30,862 bases of DNA, from assembly GCA_001799195.1 (NCBI GenBank), contig MGSU01000263.1:1-30862 (forward strand), read 5' to 3'. Below are positions 25,993 to 30,862 of the stretch, in pieces. How positions within the stretch are numbered: the first letter of the stretch is position 1; each line of letters begins with the position of its first letter. The notes under the pieces were generated by a model, which did no database searches, was not told the origin of the DNA, and was given only the letters and a program-made list of their open reading frames with translations. Origin of the DNA: Deltaproteobacteria bacterium RIFOXYA12_FULL_61_11 (lineage in GTDB: Bacteria > Bdellovibrionota_F > JAHFAK01 > YA12-FULL-61-11). Both the position numbers and the translations under genes were made by a program.

Positions 25993-27318
25993 TCAGAGTA
26001 GGTTGGCCGCCTTCTCCGCCAGGCTCGACCGTTCTCCCTTGCGCAGAGTGACGTGCCCGGCCAGGGGTTCTGCCTTGAATTTCTCGACCACGTGGCACAA
26101 CCCGTTGGATGAGGCGTCGACGTAGGGGTTATCGATCTGGTACGGATCGCCGGTGAGCACGATCTTGGTGTTGGTGCCGACCCGGGTGAGGATGGTCTTG
26201 ACCTCGTGCGGGGTCAGGTTCTGGGCCTCATCGACGATGAGGAACTGATTCGGGATGCTGCGGCCGCGGATATAGGTCAGCGGCTCGATCTCGATCACGC
26301 CCATGTCGACCAACTCCTGGTAGGGATGTTGGCGACCCTTGCGTTTCTTGCCGTCTTGGTTCTGGCTGCTCATGAGCAGCTCGAGGTTGTCGAAAATAGG
26401 TTGCATCCAGGGTTTGAGCTTGTCCTCGACGTTCCCGGGCAAGTACCCGATGTCCCGACCCAGGGGGAAGATGGGCCGGCTGACCAGGAGGCGCTGGTAG
26501 ATGCCCTGATCGACCGTTGCATAGAGGCCGGCTGCCATCGCCATCAAGGTCTTGCCCGTGCCGGCCTTGCCGACCAGAGTAACGAGCCGGATCTGATCGT
26601 TGAGCAACAGGTCCAGCGCCATGGTCTGTTCGAGGTTCCTCGGGCTGATGCCCCACAGGGGTTCCTTTCGCGGCCTGACCGCCTGGAGGATTTTGCGTTC
26701 CACATCGTATCGCGCGACCGCGGTGTGGCTTTCCACCACCTCATCCCGGACCAGGAAGCATTCGTTGGGGAAGGCCTCCTCGGAATAGGGGATTTGCCCC
26801 TCGCGATGGAGCCGATCGATCAAGTCGCCAGGGACCTTGTATTCTTTGGTGCCGGAGTACAGTTCGTCGATTTCGACCTTCGAACCCTCGTAGTCTTCGG
26901 CGATCAGACCGAGGGAGTCGGCCTTGACCCGCAGGTTGACGTCCTTGGTGATCAAAATCACCGGCATGTCCTCGAAGCGCTCCTTGAGGGCGAGGGCGAT
27001 GGTCAGAATGCGATTGTCGGGGCTGTCGACCTTGAGGATGAAAGGCACCCGCGAGATGCTGCGGCCCTCGAGTTCGACCCTGAGCTGGCCACCGTTGGGG
27101 AGGGGAATCCCCTTGCTGAGCTTGCCCTGGCCGCGCAACCGATCGAGTTCCCTCGAGATCTGGCGCGCATTGCGCCCGACCTCGCTGAGTTCTTTCTTGA
27201 ACTTGTCGATCTCCTCGATGACCACGATGGGGATGATCACCACATTGTCGGCAAAGCCGTACATCACCTGGGGATCGTGGAGGAGGATGTTGGTATCGAG
27301 GACGAAGATCTTGGTCAT
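25993..27318 (-). CDS. PIN-PhoH fusion ATPase (PhoH2/YlaK-type)
   Basis: A 441-residue protein with an N-terminal PIN nuclease-fold domain (about residues 3-140) and a C-terminal PhoH P-loop ATPase domain (about 225-441). The PIN part shows FVLDTNILLHD with Asp8, the helix VVIEEIDKFKK, and ILITKDVNLRVKA with the late acidic residue. The PhoH part has Walker A GKAGTGKT at 250-257, Walker B LIVDEAQN with Asp363-Glu364, and the family signature TGDPYQIDNPYVD. Characterised PhoH2 proteins unwind and cleave RNA, so an RNA-processing role is likely. Its ATG overlaps the stop of the release factor gene as ATGA, which points to translational coupling. No membrane segment or signal peptide is seen. 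Confidence 0.92.
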   Translation of the reverse strand: MTKIFVLDTNILLHDPQVMYGFADNVVIIPIVVIEEIDKFKKELSEVGRNARQISRELDRLRGQGKLSKGIPLPNGGQLRVELEGRSISRVPFILKVDSPDNRILTIALALKERFEDMPVILITKDVNLRVKADSLGLIAEDYEGSKVEIDELYSGTKEYKVPGDLIDRLHREGQIPYSEEAFPNECFLVRDEVVESHTAVARYDVERKILQAVRPRKEPLWGISPRNLEQTMALDLLLNDQIRLVTLVGKAGTGKTLMAMAAGLYATVDQGIYQRLLVSRPIFPLGRDIGYLPGNVEDKLKPWMQPIFDNLELLMSSQNQDGKKRKGRQHPYQELVDMGVIEIEPLTYIRGRSIPNQFLIVDEAQNLTPHEVKTILTRVGTNTKIVLTGDPYQIDNPYVDASSNGLCHVVEKFKAEPLAGHVTLRKGERSSLAEKAANLL

Positions 27319-28422
27319 CGTTTTGTCTCCTTGTTACTGAGTAGATAGGCGCGCATGAAGCCATCGAGCCGGCCGTCGAGGACCGCGGTCACGTCGCCGA
27401 CCTCAAACTGGGTACGGTGGTCCTTGATCAGCCGGTAGGGCTGGAGTACGTAACTGCGGATCTGGCTGCCCCAGGCGATCTCCTTCTTCTGGGCATAGGC
27501 GGCATCGCGCTCTTTCTCCCTCTCAACCAGCTCGTGCTCGTAGAGGCGGGCCTTGAGGATCTTGAGGGCACTGGCCTTGTTCTTGTGCTGGGAACGCTCA
27601 TTCTGGCAGGCAACCACGATCCCGGTGGGCAAATGCGTGATGCGCACCGCGGAATCCGTGGTATTGACGTGCTGGCCGCCGGCCCCGTGGGATCGGTAGG
27701 TATCGATGCGCAACTCGGTCTCATTGATCACCACCTCGATGTCGTCCTTGACCTGGGGATAGACGAAGACCGAAGCGAAGGAGGTGTGTCTCCGGGCATT
27801 GGAGTCGAAGGGGGAGATGCGCACTAGCCGGTGGATCCCGATCTCGCTCTTGAGGAAGCCGTACGCATAGGGCCCTTCTATCGAGATCGTGGTATTCTTG
27901 ATACCTGCCTCGTCGCCATTGAGCTGGTCGAGGATGTCGGAAGAAAAACCACGATCCTCGGCCCAGTGCAGGTACATGCGTAGGAGCATGGAGGCCCAGT
28001 CGCAGGCTTCGGTACCACCTGCCCCGGCATTGATGTTCACGATGGCGCTGTTCTCGTCGAGGTCGCCGCTGAGCATGCATCGCAGTTCGAGCTGCTCGTA
28101 GCGTTGCCGCAGCGAGGTGGTACTCTTGACGAGTTCGGCGAGGAGCCCCTCATCGGCCTCTCCCGAGGCCAATTCGTAGAATTCGAGTTGCTCGGTCAGC
28201 TCGCCGTTCAAACTTTGCCACTCGGCCAGGGGTGCACTGAGCTTGGTGCGTTCGCGCAGGATGGTCTGGGCTTTCTGCTGATCGTTCCAGAACGAATCCG
28301 CTGCGATGAGAGCGTCTATCTCCTGCAATCGCCGTTGCTTGCCGTCCCAGTCAAAGATACCCCCGGATCTCCTGCATCCCCTTGATCATGGTTTGCAATT
28401 CTTTACCGATGTCCAGGTCCAT
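27315..28422 (-). CDS. prfB: Peptide chain release factor 2, with programmed +1 frameshift
   Basis: Release factor 2 ends translation at UGA and UAA. The gene is read in two frames: 23 codons from ATG 28422 to CTT at 28354-28356, then an in-frame TGA (28351-28353). A +1 shift continues as Asp-Trp-Asp from 28352 to the stop at 27315, giving about 368 residues, close to E. coli RF2. The stop-recognition tripeptide SPF is at residues 203-205 and the catalytic GGQ at 248-250 within SHGAGGQHVN. RSQHKNKASA follows, as in class I release factors. A strong GAGGAGG ribosome site (28428-28434) lies five bases before the ATG. The gene is not broken: the stop is the standard autoregulatory device. Confidence 0.96.
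28350..28365 (-). promoter_or_regulatory. RF2 programmed frameshift (recoding) site
   Basis: On the minus strand, GGGGG (28360-28364) is followed by TAT, then CTT, TGA and C. This is the same order and spacing as the E. coli prfB recoding site: an internal Shine-Dalgarno-like run three bases from the CTT slip codon, then a UGA followed by C, a weak termination context. Low RF2 levels let the ribosome slip +1 and make full-length protein. Confidence 0.95.
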
Positions 28423-28488
28423 GGGATCCTCCTCGAAGTTGATGGACACCGCACTGCGCGGCGTGGGCGAGCCAAGGCCTGTGCTCCT

Positions 28489-30546
28489 TCAACGTTCCTG
28501 CTCGAGTTCCAGGTTGCGGAGGCTGTCGAAGCGGCGACCTTCTGTATTGCTGTAGCCGATCCTGACCACCAGTTGCAAGCGGCGATCGCGCCAGAGCTGA
28601 TCGTTCTTCGTTTTCAGCAGGGGGAGTTCCCTGGTTCCCCGATCTTCGATAGTACCTACTTCGAGGCTCACCGGCAGCCCTACGAGCGCAGGAGATGAGC
28701 CCGGGGCTTGTTCGACCCGGAGCACGACCTTCTCGGCAGAACGAATGCCGGTGTTGTGCAAGCGCAGCATGATCGTTTCACCGGGGCGAAAACGTTCCGC
28801 CGTCGGCCTTCCGCCGGGATAGAGGTCTCGCAGCGGATAACCGGGTTCTGGGCGGCCAGCGAGGAAGGAGAGACAGGGCTCCAGCACCAGCTCGTTGACT
28901 TCGTGGAGATTCCCCTCGAAGCTGGGGGTCCCCGCTCCATCCGCGTACCGTCCGAACAGGCTGAGGCGCACCGCGTTCAGGCGTTGGGGTCCGTCTTCCT
29001 TGCACGGATTGACCTTCAACACGAGCTCGAATTCGGCCTTGCCCAGTTCCCCGGGTAGCAGCTCATCGATCGTGGACTCCGGAGCGCTGGTCTCCACCTC
29101 CTTCCCCTCGCTGCGAAGTCGCAAGACGATGCCGGTTGCCAGACCGGTGCCATTATTGGTCACGGTGACTCTCACTCGGGTCGGAACGCCGAGCTCGAGA
29201 CCGACGTTCCCCTCCCGAGAACTGTCGAGCAAGGTGCTGACGACGTGCAACCTCGGAGTACCGGGCAGGACCTCCAAGGGCAGCTTCACCGTGGTCTCTC
29301 CACCGGGGCCGTGGGCTGTCAGCGCAAAGAACGACGAGCGGTGGAGCTTGAACCAGCGACTCCCCTCAGGCCGTTCCCGGACCTGGTTCCCCTCCTGGTT
29401 GAAGAAGGTGACGTACTCGGCCCTGACCACGTTCCATGAAACCTTGAGCTGCCCCCCCTCGAGAATGGCCGGGGGTTCGGCTCTGAAAAGGCGAAACTCC
29501 GGAGGAGCCTGCCGGACCGGGAGGGCCAGGGTCCTGCGAACCTCACCCCGTTCATTGCGGGCCACCAGGGAGAGCTCCAGGTCCCGTTCGGATTTCAACA
29601 CCAGCTCCCCGGAGGATGGCCGCTTCCCGAGTCCTCCTCCGAGTTCGACCTCCTCGACATTGTTCACCTTCCAGCGCACCGTGGCGCTCTGGCCCTGCAC
29701 CAGGGCCGGGGGGTCGGCGGAGAACTCCTCGATCACCGGGGACGGTTCAAGCACGGCGACCGCGACCGCGGCCTCGACCCTACCGCTACCGTTCTCGGCC
29801 ACGAGGACGAACTGGGTATCGCGCTCGGCCACGACTCCTCGCTCCCCCTTCGCTGGAAGCACCTTGCCGGGCACTCCCTCGATGCGGACTGTACTCACTC
29901 CCCGTACTTCCCAGGTCAGCCGCACCTCTGCGCCGCGTTCGACCGACGTTCGTCCGGTGGAGAAGGAAATCAGGCGTGGAGGGGGCTCGACGACGCGGAC
30001 CTCAAGGGAACTGCGCACCTCCCCGGCAAACAGGGTATAGGTCGTCGTGCGCTCGGGCGTCACCACGAGGCTGCCTTGGAGCAGACGCTGTCCCAGGCCC
30101 GGCTCCAGGCGCACGGCCTCACTGCGTTCGACCTCCCAGGAGAGCGTGGCGCTCTCCCCTGTCTCCACGGTGGTCCGGTCGACCTGAAACCGCCGTATCA
30201 CCGGCCGGTACTGGGCCGGGGTCACGGTCAGCTCGAGCTTGGCGAAATGGGCTCCGTTGCGGCCGTACAGGGTATACGTCGTCGAGGTGCGAATAACGAC
30301 CTTCTTGCTCCCCACGGGGGCAACGACCCCCAGCCCGGGGACGATCTTCACCGTCTTGGCGTGCAAGACTTTCCAGGACAAGACCGTACTCCCATCGGCC
30401 TCCGGCACCAAAGGGTCCACGCGAAAGACTTCGATTTCGGGCTTCGGCACACTCGCACCCGCGACTCCAACCCACAGGAAGAGGAAGAGCAGTCCCTCTC
30501 GCACCCGCGCGGACCTCGAGGAAGCTCCGAGGACTCTCGGCCTCAT
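28489..30546 (-). CDS. Secreted protein with five Ig-like repeats and CARDB-like domains
   Basis: A 685-residue protein with a likely signal peptide: Arg-rich start, hydrophobic GLLFLFLWVGVAGA, cleavage near residue 32. Five related beta-sandwich repeats of about 75 residues follow (about 36-107, 112-183, 187-263, 266-343, 345-425). Each has a start of the type F-x-x-x-P-P-x-x-x-x-G, a SATLSWEV-type strand, and a TTTYTL-type strand. The fourth and fifth copies have diverged (ELSLVARN, FFALTAHG). Residues about 430-530 and 590-670 have CARDB/NEW3-like features such as VTVTNNGTGLATGIVLRL and LRLHNTGIRSAEKVVLRV. No enzyme motif is seen; a periplasmic or surface binding role is inferred. The ATG overlaps the transketolase stop as ATGA. 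The gap to prfB is 66 bases. Confidence 0.85.
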   Translation of the reverse strand: MRPRVLGASSRSARVREGLLFLFLWVGVAGASVPKPEIEVFRVDPLVPEADGSTVLSWKVLHAKTVKIVPGLGVVAPVGSKKVVIRTSTTYTLYGRNGAHFAKLELTVTPAQYRPVIRRFQVDRTTVETGESATLSWEVERSEAVRLEPGLGQRLLQGSLVVTPERTTTYTLFAGEVRSSLEVRVVEPPPRLISFSTGRTSVERGAEVRLTWEVRGVSTVRIEGVPGKVLPAKGERGVVAERDTQFVLVAENGSGRVEAAVAVAVLEPSPVIEEFSADPPALVQGQSATVRWKVNNVEEVELGGGLGKRPSSGELVLKSERDLELSLVARNERGEVRRTLALPVRQAPPEFRLFRAEPPAILEGGQLKVSWNVVRAEYVTFFNQEGNQVRERPEGSRWFKLHRSSFFALTAHGPGGETTVKLPLEVLPGTPRLHVVSTLLDSSREGNVGLELGVPTRVRVTVTNNGTGLATGIVLRLRSEGKEVETSAPESTIDELLPGELGKAEFELVLKVNPCKEDGPQRLNAVRLSLFGRYADGAGTPSFEGNLHEVNELVLEPCLSFLAGRPEPGYPLRDLYPGGRPTAERFRPGETIMLRLHNTGIRSAEKVVLRVEQAPGSSPALVGLPVSLEVGTIEDRGTRELPLLKTKNDQLWRDRRLQLVVRIGYSNTEGRRFDSLRNLELEQER

Positions 30547-30862
30547 CGAGGGAGCATTGCCAACGCAGTCTTGACCACCGCGGGAGCGGTGAAGCCGAAA
30601 GCCTCGGCGAGCTCCTCGGCGGGAGCGGAGGCTCCATAATGATCAAGACCGAGGTGGGTTCCCCTGGAGCCCAGGAACGCGGACCAGCCGGGGTCATTGG
30701 TAGGTTCGATCACCAAGCGGGGAACATCGTCCGGTCCGAGGACTCGTTGACGATATTCAGGGTCCTGGCGCAGGAACAGCTCCCGGCAGGGCACCGAGAC
30801 GACCCGGGGATCCCAGCGTTGCTCTTGCAACAGGTCCGCGGCCTCGAGGGCAAGACCGACCT
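30543..30862 (-). CDS. tkt: Transketolase, C-terminal end (partial, N-terminus beyond window)
   Basis: About 105 C-terminal residues of a transketolase, which moves two-carbon units between sugar phosphates in the pentose phosphate and Calvin pathways using thiamine diphosphate. The readable part matches the family's C-terminal domain: VVSVPCRELFLRQDPEYRQ, then VLGPDDVPRLVIEP, then LGLDHYGASAPAEELAEAFG and a final helix with VVKTALAMLP. The E. coli protein has the corresponding SMPSTDAF-KQD and TTFGESAPAELLFEEFG segments. The thiamine diphosphate and substrate sites lie outside the window. TGA 30543-30545 overlaps the next gene's ATG. The open frame continues to the right edge past a TTG at 30830 that is only an internal leucine. 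Confidence 0.88.
   Translation of the reverse strand, partial: VGLALEAADLLQEQRWDPRVVSVPCRELFLRQDPEYRQRVLGPDDVPRLVIEPTNDPGWSAFLGSRGTHLGLDHYGASAPAEELAEAFGFTAPAVVKTALAMLPR

Noticed and set aside
27315-28422. Release factor 2 as a pseudogene because of the in-frame TGA
   Set aside because: The stop sits in the exact CTT-TGA-C recoding context with an upstream G-run, and both frames join to a full-length normal protein.

Overview
The window comes from a Gram-negative bacterium with moderately high GC. The outer membrane is implied by a TolC-type outer-membrane factor with a lipobox, an RND pump and a giant lipoprotein. The lineage cannot be fixed from sequence alone. A delta-proteobacterial, myxococcal, bdellovibrionial or acidobacterial relative is possible, but this is a guess. 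No tRNA, rRNA, CRISPR array, insertion sequence or phage gene was seen. Genes are tightly packed and no gap exceeds 300 bases.

Region 1 (1-16684, minus strand) is one uninterrupted reading frame of at least 5,561 codons that runs off the left edge. It encodes a giant predicted surface lipoprotein: a signal peptide with a lipobox, Ig/cadherin-like domains, then alternating arrays of FG-GAP/VCBS repeats and Asp-box (BNR/Ycf48/sortilin-like) repeats. The order Ig/cadherin, FG-GAP, Asp-box, FG-GAP occurs twice. This is the most unusual object in the window.

Region 2 (about 16847-22773, plus strand) is a divergent three-gene operon for a complete RND efflux system: outer-membrane factor, periplasmic adaptor and inner-membrane pump. 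The intergenic region of about 160 bp carries plausible sigma-70-like promoters facing both ways.

Region 3 (22907-24776, plus strand) holds a zinc-ribbon/transmembrane/coiled-coil protein of unknown function and a GNAT acetyltransferase. Each has its own promoter candidate.

Region 4 (24783-30862, minus strand) is a compact five-gene operon read right to left: transketolase (C-terminal end only), a secreted protein with five Ig-like repeats and CARDB-like domains, release factor 2 (with the classical programmed +1 frameshift), a PIN-PhoH ATPase, and an M20 metal-dependent amidohydrolase. Two junctions are ATGA overlaps. The operon mixes central metabolism, translation, RNA turnover and an exported protein.
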